Source: Crossaster papposus (Eukaryota > Echinodermata > Asteroidea > Velatida > Solasteridae). Taken from it: 64,000 nucleotides of DNA. This document shows positions 8,436 to 16,901 of the stretch, one piece after another. Where the stretch lies: the NCBI GenBank assembly GCA_037893245.1, contig JBAIAA010000025.1, positions 2,542,001 to 2,606,000 of the forward strand. The letters run 5' to 3'. The notes under the pieces are model-generated. The model saw only the letters and a list, made by a program, of their open reading frames with translations. It did no database searches and was not told the origin of the DNA. Positions within the stretch are counted from its first letter, which is position 1. Every line of letters starts with the position of its first letter. A program made the position numbers and the translations under genes.

Positions 8436-9617
8436 TTAAGTTCCGACTCCCACTATAAGGGTCCACACGTGTTCTCCCAACCATCCGACGGTTTTGCTCA
8501 ATACGTTAAATATCCAACTCGCTATACCGCCTAAAATTCCGGGCAAGGCGTCGAGCAGCTTGGAGCCTAGTTTAGCGAGCACGTTTGACAGATGTTTTAG
8601 TTGCGACTGTATCCATTCTTTTACGTTGGTGGCGTTGGACGGTGGTGCGGGTGGTGCAGGCATAGGTGCGAGCGCCGGCGCACCGGCAGACAAAACGCTC
8701 TTTACTATCAAACCGATAGCCAAACTAAACGCCGTCAAAATAGCCGTTATGGTCACGCCTTGTTCTCTAAACAACGTTCTAATTTTTTCTCCCAAGGTCT
8801 CGTCGCTATCTAAAATCCTCGTAATCGTTTCTTTTAACCGACTCATCTGACTTCTGAGTTTTTTTGCGTTGATAGACGCGGCTTCTAATCTAGCCGATTT
8901 TTCCAACCTTAAGTCTTCTAATCTCTCTCTCATTTCTGCCGTGGAACCGTCGGCGAGTGCCGCTTCGGTTGAGACTATCTCATCTTCGACTTGTCTGAGG
9001 CGCGCTAAATTTAGTTCTAAGCTGCCTCTCGTCGTTTGAAGGGCTTTGTTTAAACCCAAGATCTCTCTCATGGGTAAGCCAGTTTCTCGTTCTTCAATAA
9101 AACTTGTTTCTTGTTCAAAAGTTTCGAAAATTTCGCTTAAATCGTCGGCCGCTTCTGGAAGATCTTGTATCGGGATAGACTCCGTATTCTCTTTAAGTAG
9201 TTTTTTTTGTTTTTTACTAAATGGATTTACTTTATAATCTTTAAAACCTAATTCATTTCTAATGAATTCTATACCGTGCTTAGTACTTGTTTCGATGGAA
9301 CTTAATGCTAACAATTTATCGGGTTTGTTTTTGTACGATAATTGTACTTCTACTTTGTCGTTTTCAAAAAATAACGTGTTATTTTTTACTACGAATTTTT
9401 CCCATTTCTTAATCCCATATTGTTTTTGTCCTTGACTTTTGTAGAAACTTTCGACTCTTGGATTCTTAATAAACACACGTCTCCCTTGTTCTAAGATAAC
9501 GTCTTGATCTAATGCCGTTGTGTTGTCGAGATAGACATCGTTTATATCCCATTCTTCCTCGTTGTCTTCTTCTTCCTCGTAGTCTTCTACGTCTTCAAAA
9601 TCTCCACCTTCAGCCAT
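8436..9617 (-). CDS. Conserved Polinton membrane protein with acidic head and coiled coil (393 residues)
   Basis: N-terminal residues 1-30 are almost all acidic. A charged coiled-coil region spans about 195-270. A transmembrane segment lies at about 287-310 (GVTITAILTAFSLAIGLIV), followed by an Ala/Pro linker (311-328) and a second hydrophobic, amphipathic region (~355-390). The REQGVTITAILTAF block and the C-terminal LPGILGGIASW block are familiar from other invertebrate Polintons. Function is unproven; a membrane or virion-associated role is inferred. The start at 9617 is supported by the TATATAA block directly upstream. Confidence 0.75.
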   Translation of the reverse strand: MAEGGDFEDVEDYEEEEDNEEEWDINDVYLDNTTALDQDVILEQGRRVFIKNPRVESFYKSQGQKQYGIKKWEKFVVKNNTLFFENDKVEVQLSYKNKPDKLLALSSIETSTKHGIEFIRNELGFKDYKVNPFSKKQKKLLKENTESIPIQDLPEAADDLSEIFETFEQETSFIEERETGLPMREILGLNKALQTTRGSLELNLARLRQVEDEIVSTEAALADGSTAEMRERLEDLRLEKSARLEAASINAKKLRSQMSRLKETITRILDSDETLGEKIRTLFREQGVTITAILTAFSLAIGLIVKSVLSAGAPALAPMPAPPAPPSNATNVKEWIQSQLKHLSNVLAKLGSKLLDALPGILGGIASWIFNVLSKTVGWLGEHVWTLIVGVGT

Positions 9618-9626
9618 TTATATAAA
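9618..9626 (-). promoter_or_regulatory. TATATAA block touching the start of the 393-residue gene
   Basis: Read on the minus strand, TTATATAA leads directly into ATGGCTGAAG. It fits the shared start-proximal motif of the element. Confidence 0.5.
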
Positions 9627-9630
9627 CAAA

Positions 9631-9870
9631 TTAAAGTTTAGTAGAATTTAATATATTTGGTGGAAGTATATTTTGCGATACCAGCCAGGTTTTTACGTAC
9701 ATCGATCCGCTTATCATAGCCGTTAGTTTCGCTATATCTTCCAAGCTCAACTTGTCGAGATCGGCCGGTTTGATCTTCAAAAGTTTTTTACTAAACATGG
9801 TAAATCCCACGCTTAACATAGAGATGATAGCGGCGTGATAAAGATTGTTGACGATGCTATTAGTATCCAT
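9631..9870 (-). CDS. Small hydrophobic Polinton protein (79 residues)
   Basis: One or two membrane segments are visible (about residues 10-30 and 50-66), with a Lys-rich turn and a conserved-looking LSLEDIAKLTAMI block between them. The gene sits 13 bp upstream of the 393-residue gene on the same strand, within a run of minus-strand genes. I do not recognise a function. Small membrane proteins are common in Polintons. Confidence 0.65.
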   Translation of the reverse strand: MDTNSIVNNLYHAAIISMLSVGFTMFSKKLLKIKPADLDKLSLEDIAKLTAMISGSMYVKTWLVSQNILPPNILNSTKL

Positions 9871-9899
9871 TTATTAAAGCTTTATATTGTTTTTATTTT

Positions 9900-10271
9900 T
9901 TATTCCATTTCTACAAAATTTGAAGGTGTAGAAGAAGGAGTCTCTGGCTGAAGAGGGCTCTCTTGGGCTGGCTGAGGTAGAGGTTGCGGTGGTGCGGGGA
10001 TTTTTTGGCTCCATATATAGAGTCCTCCTAAAACTACAACAACCACCAGCGACGTCCAAAAGCATGTCCCAACTGCCGCGTACGAAGAAGGAGGAGTAGT
10101 ACTCACGTCTATATTTTGCATCTTGACAATTTGTTCTTTTCTCTTTTTGTTGTGTTCCGCTAATGCCTTGCCTTGTTTTACTCTACCGGGATTTTTAGTT
10201 TTAGTCGTCACCGTCTGTACTTTTGGGACTTTTGGAGTCTCTGGTTGAAGAGGGCTCTCTGGTTGACTCAT
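9900..10271 (-). CDS. Basic single-pass membrane protein with PLQPETP repeats (123 residues)
   Basis: A basic segment (NPGRVKQGKALAEHNKKRKE, residues 27-46) precedes one transmembrane helix at about 68-88. A PLQPETP motif occurs on both sides (residues 7-13 and 106-112). Basic LAEHNK-type segments recur in Polinton proteins and could contact DNA, but that is inference. Its first 71 bases overlap the end of the next upstream gene. CCTATAATAAAAG directly precedes the ATG. Confidence 0.65.
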   Translation of the reverse strand: MSQPESPLQPETPKVPKVQTVTTKTKNPGRVKQGKALAEHNKKRKEQIVKMQNIDVSTTPPSSYAAVGTCFWTSLVVVVVLGGLYIWSQKIPAPPQPLPQPAQESPLQPETPSSTPSNFVEME

Positions 10272-10857
10272 CTTTTATTATAGGTACACAATTATTTTTG
10301 TTAATAACTAAATGTTTAGATGTTATCAAGACACCTACTAACGGCGACAACCAAACGCCGTAGTTGTAATAAACTTCACAGAGTAGGCTGGCTATCGAGC
10401 TAGATATAACGGGATCTTCCTCTAGATCTTTGGTGAGTGTGTCTTCCGAGTCTACTCGTAGACTGACACCTAGGGGTTTGATCATAGGTAGACTCGCGCC
10501 TAAAACTCTCGAGTAAATCCCCAGCATGCAGTTACCCAAACTAGTAATCATTTCTTTACCTAGTCGAACCTCGTAATGGTTGTACATTTGTTCTTGTTTG
10601 TTCGCGTCTAGGTTTTCTATATCTCCCTGGCTAAATTCTTTACCCAAATACTTTTTAGAATCACCAGCTGATACTACGCCCAACAGTCTAGTTTTATGTT
10701 TTTCCGTTTGCGGCGCCGGTGTGCTCAAGTCTAAAGTAGACAGCTCCATTTTTATAAGACTATATAATTTATTTTTTAGAGCAAAATATTCGTAAGATAA
10801 AATACACAAGGTCGACGCTATAATAAATTTGAGCGAAAGATCGATCAGCACGAACAT
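10201..10857 (-). CDS. Polinton protein of unknown function (182 or 218 residues)
   Basis: Two starts are possible. The outer ATG (10857) adds a hydrophobic, membrane-like N-terminus of 36 residues. The inner ATG (10749) gives 182 residues starting MELSTLDLST and has TATAAAAA directly before it, matching the element's other gene starts. Both ATGs have an AT-rich block upstream. The body contains LLGVVSAGDSKKYLG and a hydrophobic stretch (VWLSPLVGVLI); the tail is hydrophilic and Ser/Asp-rich. I cannot assign a role. Placement among capsid and membrane genes suggests a late-type product. Confidence 0.6.
   Translation of the reverse strand: MFVLIDLSLKFIIASTLCILSYEYFALKNKLYSLIKMELSTLDLSTPAPQTEKHKTRLLGVVSAGDSKKYLGKEFSQGDIENLDANKQEQMYNHYEVRLGKEMITSLGNCMLGIYSRVLGASLPMIKPLGVSLRVDSEDTLTKDLEEDPVISSSIASLLCEVYYNYGVWLSPLVGVLITSKHLVINKNNCVPIIKDESTREPSSTRDSKSPKSTDGDD
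10272..10283 (-). promoter_or_regulatory. TATAATAAAAG block touching the start of the 123-residue gene
   Basis: On the minus strand CTATAATAAAAG is followed at once by ATGAGT. It lies inside the 3' end of the preceding gene. Confidence 0.45.
10750..10758 (-). promoter_or_regulatory. TATAAAAA block before the inner ATG at 10749
   Basis: On the minus strand TTATAAAA leads straight into ATGGAGCTG. This favours 10749 as a used start. Confidence 0.45.
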
Positions 10858-10872
10858 TTAATATAGCGAGAT

Positions 10873-11165
10873 AAACTAGTTGCAACTAGCTGTTCAACTA
10901 GCTGTTCAACTAGCTGTTCAACAAAACCCAACTAGTTGGCAAGTACTTATCAACTAGCTGTTCAACAAAACCTCAACAAAACCCAACTAGCTGGCAAGTA
11001 CTTATCAACTAGCTGTTCAACAAAACCTCAACAAAACCCAACTAGCTGTTCAACAAAACCTCAACAAAACCCAACTAGCTGTTCAACAAAACCTCAACAA
11101 AACCCCAACAAAACACAACTAGCTGTTCAACAAAACCTTAACAAACCGCAACTAGGTTACAACTA
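10873..11165. repeat. Intergenic tandem repeat CAACTAGCTGTTCAACAAAACC family
   Basis: A degenerate array built from CAACTAGCTGTT and CAACAAAACC modules, with a recurring unit near 35 bp and two copies of a variant containing GGCAAGTACTTAT. It fills the space between two minus-strand Polinton genes and contains AGCT/CTAG palindromes. No gene is visible. Confidence 0.85.
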
Positions 11166-11783
11166 GCTACTCAAGTACCATTTAGTCGGAGGATCCGTAT
11201 ATAAAATCAATTTACTATAGGGAGTGTCTTTGAGATATTGTTTTATGTCTTGTCTTTTATTATCCGGCACCACATCATTTTCGTCGAGGCAATTATCAAA
11301 ACTTTTTTTGTCTTTGCAATAAAAAATAGCCACCCATTGAGTCTGTTCGCGATAATCTTTTAAAACGGTGTTATATTTTTGAGTCAATAACCAACAGCTG
11401 TGGTTATCATGTCTACCGCTAAAGGCTAATTTAGATAACATGCACACACTACTACCGCCTCTAGAACCCTTTCGATATTTCATAGCTTGATAAGCGCTGC
11501 AGTCGTCGATTAAAAACAAAGTGTGCAATCCTTTAAATTTCGTTCTGTAAAAGTCTATGGCTTCGTTCATGCTCATATTTTCGACGTCGGGGTCGCACGC
11601 GTAAACGTTGGGGTCGTTAAAAAACCAAGGTCTCTCGTGATACGTTTTGTTGTTTGACAGAGTCGGACATATGATCACCAAGTATTCAAATTTGTTGGCA
11701 TATTCGTTTTCTAGCAAGTCTAACGCAAACTTTGTTTTACCAGAGTTTGTTCTTCCACATATTAAAGCGCAGTGCGGCGTCAT
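11163..11783 (-). CDS. A32/FtsK-HerA-like genome packaging ATPase
   Basis: A 206-residue P-loop ATPase with Walker A GRTNSGKT at 10-17, Walker B TLFLIDD ending at D92-D93, a candidate arginine-finger region SGRHDNHS at 121-128 and a sensor-like LLTQKY at 131-136. These features match the small packaging ATPases of Polintons, virophages and large DNA viruses, which drive genome entry into the capsid. It lies next to the major capsid gene on the same strand, as expected for a packaging module. Two TATATAAAAAA blocks precede the start. Confidence 0.92.
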   Translation of the reverse strand: MTPHCALICGRTNSGKTKFALDLLENEYANKFEYLVIICPTLSNNKTYHERPWFFNDPNVYACDPDVENMSMNEAIDFYRTKFKGLHTLFLIDDCSAYQAMKYRKGSRGGSSVCMLSKLAFSGRHDNHSCWLLTQKYNTVLKDYREQTQWVAIFYCKDKKSFDNCLDENDVVPDNKRQDIKQYLKDTPYSKLILYTDPPTKWYLSS

Positions 11784-11796
11784 CTTTTTTATATAG
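11784..11796 (-). promoter_or_regulatory. Tandem TATATAAAAAA blocks before the ATPase gene
   Basis: Read on the minus strand, CTATATAAAAAAG abuts the ATG at 11783. A second CTATATAAAAAAA copy lies about 18 bp upstream. Confidence 0.55.
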
Positions 11797-11823
11797 ACTA
11801 GTTTTTTTATATAGGCGAGTTTT

Positions 11824-13092
11824 TTAAAAGTTGACGCTGCTCAAGCGACCTCCTTGGATGTTAAGTTGTGCGTCCATAACCAAAAATACATAACACTTTA
11901 GAGCGCCCGCGGTTTGAGCTTCGCGTTCCATCAATATAGAGATTCCTCCGCTTATATCGCCGATTTGTTTACCCGATCCGTGATTTTTGTTGTCGTCCGT
12001 CGATCTCATATCCAACCAAAGTCCGTATCTTCTTAAAAAATAATCACCGATATCCATTCCCGTTAACCCTAAATCTTTACATATACCAGCCCCTAGCTCG
12101 GTGGATGAGTCTCCAAAGAACTTGTTGATTTCTTCCCATTGTTGATAGCTCTTGAGACCTGAACTGTAGAGTTGATTAGGTTTTCCTTCTATCGTCACGC
12201 TAACTTTGTCTATCTTTGGGTTATAAAATAGTTCAGGGGTTTTTGTAGTCGCTTCTTTAAACAAAAACAGTATACCCTTGAGGCTTTTAACCGCCACGTT
12301 TAAATTAAAGTTCCAAACGGTGTCCGATTTATCGATAGATCTTACTTCGTGTCTCTGAATCCTTTCAAACAAAAACTGCGTCTTGTCGAGACATTTTTGA
12401 GCTAAGATTTGAGCCAAGTGCTTGTTGGCAACGATCTCATATTCTAGTGCCAAGTTAGAGATGCTATAACTCGCTGCGGCGTCGGTAGAATTTACGACTT
12501 TGGAGTAGTCGTTAAAAGTAAGTTCGTAAGACAGTTGGTCGTTCAGAGCGGATGGATAAAACGGTTGATGATCTGTGAGCATTTCAAAGTCTAGCGGTAT
12601 ACAAAATCTGTTTCCAAGGGCATCCGCTATCGCTTTGTCTTTCCCACTGTTGTCACCGGCAACCGCGTTACCGGTACCCACACGCAGGCTCGATATGTTG
12701 GCAATCTCGTTTCCGGTGTAGTGATCTCTGATACCTTTGGGCAACCAAAGATCTTTAAAAATGTTATAAACGTCGGCGTCGGTCAAGTTTACGATCTCCC
12801 GGCCACCGATACATATTCTTATTTGTTTTACGAGATTTCGTCCTAGATTTTTAAACAGACTTCGATTGGCGTCGTCGTCCGAGGTTAGATCGATATTAAA
12901 AGCTAGTTTTGCCGAACCGGGGACGATCACGTCGTCGGAGCTCAACGACGGAAACTTGACTATTAATTTGTCGTTCGCGTCGATCGTGCTAGGATTGTGA
13001 GTTACGACGACAGTCTGGCGGTTGCCTTTTATACCCCGAGGATTTTTAAGGCGTCTGTGTGGATTTAGTTTGTTTCCATAAGTCGCGTTCAT
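11824..13092 (-). CDS. Major capsid protein, double jelly-roll type (candidate)
   Basis: 422 residues. The protein is beta-rich, with the block FKNLGRNLVKQIRICIGGREIV (split here as FKNLGRNLV and KQIRICIGG) and DADVYNIFKDLWLP, which resembles Polinton major capsid proteins. Later blocks (YELTFNDYSKV, NLALEYEIV) suit a second jelly-roll. It would form the hexon-like capsid units. It is divergent from the penton-like genes with only 38 bp between starts and lies 40 bp upstream of the ATPase gene. The identification rests on recalled family resemblance and neighbours, not on a search. Confidence 0.8.
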   Translation of the reverse strand: MNATYGNKLNPHRRLKNPRGIKGNRQTVVVTHNPSTIDANDKLIVKFPSLSSDDVIVPGSAKLAFNIDLTSDDDANRSLFKNLGRNLVKQIRICIGGREIVNLTDADVYNIFKDLWLPKGIRDHYTGNEIANISSLRVGTGNAVAGDNSGKDKAIADALGNRFCIPLDFEMLTDHQPFYPSALNDQLSYELTFNDYSKVVNSTDAAASYSISNLALEYEIVANKHLAQILAQKCLDKTQFLFERIQRHEVRSIDKSDTVWNFNLNVAVKSLKGILFLFKEATTKTPELFYNPKIDKVSVTIEGKPNQLYSSGLKSYQQWEEINKFFGDSSTELGAGICKDLGLTGMDIGDYFLRRYGLWLDMRSTDDNKNHGSGKQIGDISGGISILMEREAQTAGALKCYVFLVMDAQLNIQGGRLSSVNF

Positions 13093-13101
13093 TTTTTATA
13101 G
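13093..13101 (-). promoter_or_regulatory. CTATAAAAA block touching the major capsid start
   Basis: On the minus strand CTATAAAAA is followed directly by ATGAACGCG. The 38-bp divergent space must serve both capsid genes. Confidence 0.55.
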
Positions 13102-13130
13102 TAACGTTTTATTATTTTATTTTTTAAAAA

Positions 13131-13838
13131 ATGCAGTCGCATACATTTGTCATGACCAAAAAAGAGCAGACTTTTGAGCTACCTCGGCCCATAGATAACG
13201 TCGGGGGTGACCGTCGCATTAAGTTAAGCAGCGTTATTTTAGACGTGGGTTTTTATAACTTCGAGAAAACAGAGATAATACGATATTATATATCTACTCA
13301 GTCTAGCTACAAAGCAGGTCCGGTCTATATCACACCCGGTCGATGGAATCTTTATTCTTTCATGGATAGTTTTAAAAAAGATATTAAATCTGTGGCCATC
13401 ACTCCGATAAACGATAAACTATTTTATTTGTTTTTGGTGTCCTCTGATGCTGATGTAACTATAAGACTATCGAGTAATCTAACTAAACTTTTAGGTTTAC
13501 CCAGGGTTCTGGTCATAGGAAAAAATTTAACTAAATCTTATTTTGGAAAATTTAACATAAATCTTTACAACGCGGCTTTTTTGCATTGTGAAGAACTGTC
13601 TACGCATTCAAATTTTTTAAACGGAAAGCAAACTAACCTGTTGGGGAGTATACCTTTATCGGGCGATGCAGCTCGTTCAAACAATCCCCAAGATCCAATT
13701 TACGTCAAATACAACAATTCTCCAAAAGAGTTAGTAGCCGATAAAATAAACAGCCTCACGTTTTCGTTAAAAAACGGTCTTGGTGAGGTGTTAGATAACA
13801 GAGGTAAAGAGATAATTTTAAACGTAAAAATATTTTAG
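13131..13838 (+). CDS. Minor capsid (penton-like, single jelly-roll) protein, copy 1
   Basis: A 235-residue protein with the pattern of Polinton minor capsid proteins: an N-terminal block PIDNVGGDRRIKL, then PGRWNLYSF, a LSSNLTKLLGLP block, FNINLYNAAFLHCEEL, and a C-terminal ...FSLKNGLGEVLDNRGKEI strand. Such proteins cap capsid vertices. It is followed 13 bp later by a close paralogue of identical length. The variable region lies at about residues 45-110, while the ends are almost identical. Confidence is fair for the family and high for the gene. Confidence 0.78.
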   Translation: MQSHTFVMTKKEQTFELPRPIDNVGGDRRIKLSSVILDVGFYNFEKTEIIRYYISTQSSYKAGPVYITPGRWNLYSFMDSFKKDIKSVAITPINDKLFYLFLVSSDADVTIRLSSNLTKLLGLPRVLVIGKNLTKSYFGKFNINLYNAAFLHCEELSTHSNFLNGKQTNLLGSIPLSGDAARSNNPQDPIYVKYNNSPKELVADKINSLTFSLKNGLGEVLDNRGKEIILNVKIF

Positions 13839-13851
13839 TTACTTTTGTAAA

Positions 13852-14559
13852 ATGCAGTCTCATACATTTGTCATGACGGATAACGAGCAGACCTTTGAAT
13901 TATCGCGACCTATAGATAACGTCGGGGGTGACCGTCGCATGAAGTTAAACAACTTTGCGTTAGACTTGGGTTTTTATAACCTCGAAAAAAAAGCGCCGAT
14001 AAATTGGGAGAGTTTTACGGGTGATATCGCTGATCTTACGTCTATTCAAATTGTCGATCAGGAAAAAATTGATATTCCTCCCGATAGGTGGAATCTTCAT
14101 TCTTTCAAAGATCTTATAAAAACTTTTCACGGTATATCTATAGAGTCTTTATCCGATGAACTGTTTTATCTATCCATTCCCGACCAAAATCGCATAAAAC
14201 TATCGAGTAATTTGTCTAAACTTTTAGGTTTACCCAGGGGTTGGCTCAATGGTGGTAATCATTATGGAAAATTTAGCTTAAATCTTTACAACGCCGTCTT
14301 TTTACATTGTGAAGAACTGTCTACGCATTCAAATTTTGTTGGTGGAAAACAAACTAACCTGTTGGAGAGTATACCCATACACGGTGATGCCGCCCGTTCA
14401 AACAATCCCCAAGATCCAATTTATATCAACTATAACAAGTGTTCGAAAGAGTTGGTAGCTGGCAAAATAAACAGCTTCACGTTTTCGTTAAAAAACGGTC
14501 TTGGTGAGGTGTTAGATAACAGAGGTAAAGAGATAATTTTTAACGTAGAAATATTTTAG
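13852..14559 (+). CDS. Minor capsid (penton-like) protein, tandem copy 2
   Basis: Same length (235 residues) and architecture as the preceding gene, with identical PIDNVGGDRR and LKNGLGEVLDNRGKEI blocks. The 13-bp spacer TTACTTTTGTAAA occurs after both copies, so the duplicated unit was gene plus downstream spacer. The diverged middle (about residues 45-110) contrasts with the conserved flanks. This suggests either selection for different surface loops or gene conversion of the ends. Both copies are intact, so both may be expressed. Confidence 0.78.
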   Translation: MQSHTFVMTDNEQTFELSRPIDNVGGDRRMKLNNFALDLGFYNLEKKAPINWESFTGDIADLTSIQIVDQEKIDIPPDRWNLHSFKDLIKTFHGISIESLSDELFYLSIPDQNRIKLSSNLSKLLGLPRGWLNGGNHYGKFSLNLYNAVFLHCEELSTHSNFVGGKQTNLLESIPIHGDAARSNNPQDPIYINYNKCSKELVAGKINSFTFSLKNGLGEVLDNRGKEIIFNVEIF

Positions 14560-14572
14560 TTACTTTTGTAAA

Positions 14573-15199
14573 ATGACGACTAGTATTTATCCTGATCTAA
14601 AAAGTACCATCGAAGATGGTGCTAGTACGAGGGTGTTTCGATTGCAAAAGATCGAAGAAGTTCAAAAAGATATATTGGCGCAACGAGAACAGCGAAGCGC
14701 GTTGTGTAAAAAATATGGTAAGTTAATTACGACATTATCTACTACAGAAACCCTAGCCGAGATGAGTGGAGCAATTTGTGGGGGTTTGGGAATCGCAGCT
14801 ATAAGCGGCGTCATTACGTCACCCGTTGGTTTTGCGTTAGAGGGAGTAGCCTTGAGTTTTGGTTGCGCAGCGCTCTTGCTAAAATATTTTAGCAAACGAT
14901 TTAGACGTAAAGCTAAAAAACACGACGAGATTAGAGTCTTGGCCGAGGCTAAGCTCAACAGCGTAAGAGATCTTATTTCTCAAGCTTTAGAGGATGGCGA
15001 TATATCCCACGAAGAGTACGCTTTGGTGTTAAAGGAACTGAGGCAATTTAACGATATGAAAGAGGCTATCAGGTCCGGCAGCTTGCTGTCAGAAAAGAAA
15101 GGTGAGAGCGATATGGAATCCGAGATAAAAAGACGCGTGGAAGAGTTGGTTTTGAAGGAAAAAAAAGGAATTATCGAAAAACTTACAGCTTCACAATAA
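14573..15199 (+). CDS. Conserved Polinton protein with membrane hairpin and charged helical tail (208 residues)
   Basis: Residues ~65-106 form a glycine-rich hydrophobic hairpin (AICGGLGIAAISGV, then ALSFGCAALLLKYF), followed by a basic KRFRRKAKKHDEI patch and a helical region (LAEAKLNSVRDLISQALEDGDISHEEYALVLKEL, cited in parts: LAEAKLNSVRDL, DGDISHEEY). This hairpin-plus-helix layout is common among predicted proteins of invertebrate Polintons. The role is unknown. It is co-oriented with the two penton-like genes at 13-bp spacing, so it may be co-transcribed with them. Confidence 0.72.
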   Translation: MTTSIYPDLKSTIEDGASTRVFRLQKIEEVQKDILAQREQRSALCKKYGKLITTLSTTETLAEMSGAICGGLGIAAISGVITSPVGFALEGVALSFGCAALLLKYFSKRFRRKAKKHDEIRVLAEAKLNSVRDLISQALEDGDISHEEYALVLKELRQFNDMKEAIRSGSLLSEKKGESDMESEIKRRVEELVLKEKKGIIEKLTASQ

Positions 15200-15214
15200 A
15201 TACAATTTATTTCG

Positions 15215-16090
15215 ATCAACCTCCTCCTTATCCATCAGCTCCGCCTTTTTGTGCCAAACGCGATGACATTTGAAACCCCCAAAAACTTACAGCTTAAACC
15301 GACAAAAAACAACCTTTGGTTAGCGTGGCTAGCTAACAGACAAAACAAAAAACTAATTGCATTTCAGACAAAAAAACAACCTTTGATCAGCGCGGCTAGC
15401 TAATTGCATTTCATATCTTATCTTGTTACAGACAAAACAAACAACCTTTTGTCAGCGTGGCTCTCAAACAAAAAACTAATTGCATTTCATATCCTGTTAC
15501 TGTCAAAACAAACAACCTTTGGTTGGTGTTGCTCTCAACCAGGAGAATTTATACAAACAAACCCATCGCCCTTCACAGGCAAAACAAACAACCTTTGGAC
15601 AGCGTGGCCAGTAATTTTCCATACAGCCACACTGAGAAGTGGTGGTTTTGTATAAATACTGCAGCATTAGCCGTTTCATCACACTAGCTTGTACAGCGTG
15701 AGTCAAGCCAAAACAGCCTTTTTATCATTTCTGCACTAGTTCGTACAGCGTGAGCTAGATCGAGCTAAAACAGTTTTTGTATAAGACAGCGAGCCAGGCC
15801 CCGTGTGTTTTACTTTTAACCCAGAACTCAGCTACTAAAAAAGGTAAGAGAATATAATTGTTTTGTTTACGTGAGTAGCTCAAAAGAATAATTGCTATGA
15901 TATTAAAACTGTACTCTACAAATTTATCACAGATCGTCTCACTCACTACCATCTCTCCTCTATCACAGACGTTAGAAAAACAACTGGCGGATTATATTTG
16001 AAAGGTGAGAATATAAATGTTTAAATATGTATTCTTCTAATGTTGTTTACGTGAGTAGCTCATATTAAAACTCTATCTATTCTTGTATTT
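15215..16090. repeat. Non-coding Polinton spacer with degenerate repeats
   Basis: About 15,290-15,640 repeats a unit built from GACAAAACAAACAACCTTTGG and TCAGCGTGGCTAGC and CTAATTGCATTTCA. At 15,680-15,780 a GTACAGCGTGAG unit occurs twice. GTTTACGTGAGTAGCTCA occurs at ~15,866 and ~16,043. No ORF of note is present. These may be regulatory or replication repeats. Confidence 0.75.
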
Positions 16091-16107
16091 TTATTTGCTT
16101 TAGTATC

Positions 16108-16896
16108 ATGACGTTTCCAAGGCAAGTCCTCAAACTCGCTTATATGAGGGAAGACGTCGATGAAGCCAATCGCCTCATCGACACAAGCGGCGAGTGGGTG
16201 GTGCACCAATTTCACCAATACCACCAACTAGTCGCTGAGGCAAAAAGACTCATCACCGACGGTCGGCATGAAGAAGCCTTGGAGGCCCTAAACAACACAC
16301 CGAATATAAATAACTTTAGTCCGCCACCACTCCCTACTTTAGAAGTCCAAGAAAATGATGAAGAAGTAGAAGAACAGCCCAAAATAAAGAAAAATGCCCC
16401 GACTCCCGAAGAAATGTACAACAAACTAAAAAATACTTATAATATGCCACGACAGTTACGTAATTGGGAAGATATTCCTTTACCAGGTAATGAACGACAC
16501 AATTTAAGGGATTTAGAACAACGCGTAAAAGAATTCGGTGGAAAGTATAAAGAGGGGGAAAACAGGGGTTTGTTTAGCGCGGCAAATTTTGGGAACTGGT
16601 TAGAAATTTCATTTCAAACATTTCGGCGAGATAAAAAAAAGGGCGAGGTATTTTTACCAAATTTTGATACATGGTTAGAACAAAATTGTGACATAAGAAA
16701 ACATTGGGCTAAAATATTGAGGGAATTTCACAAACTGGTAAAAGAATATCCCCAATTACTTAACTGTCGTCTACCCTTAACTTTTTTCAGAAAAAATAAG
16801 AGATTAATTAAGACGTATTTTAGTATCACTCCAGCATTAGGCGAAAGATGGAAACACCATAAAGATTGTATTTGTAATCACTGTGGACCTGTGTAA
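16108..16896 (+). CDS. Unrecognised Polinton cargo protein (262 residues)
   Basis: An intact ORF near the right end, in the position where Polintons carry variable genes. The N-terminal ~60 residues are helical and His/Gln-rich (HQFHQYHQL). A Pro/Glu-rich hinge follows (~72-100). The C-terminal two-thirds repeat two similar blocks, FGNWLEISFQTFRRDKK and FDTWLEQNCDIRKHW, then LREFHKLVKEYPQLL. The last residues CICNHCG could bind metal. The WLE and FHKL pattern vaguely suggests a small DNA-binding or phage-type domain, but I cannot name a family. It is separated from the capsid genes by 900 bp of repeats. Confidence 0.7.
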   Translation: MTFPRQVLKLAYMREDVDEANRLIDTSGEWVVHQFHQYHQLVAEAKRLITDGRHEEALEALNNTPNINNFSPPPLPTLEVQENDEEVEEQPKIKKNAPTPEEMYNKLKNTYNMPRQLRNWEDIPLPGNERHNLRDLEQRVKEFGGKYKEGENRGLFSAANFGNWLEISFQTFRRDKKKGEVFLPNFDTWLEQNCDIRKHWAKILREFHKLVKEYPQLLNCRLPLTFFRKNKRLIKTYFSITPALGERWKHHKDCICNHCGPV

Positions 16897-16901
16897 TTTT
16901 A

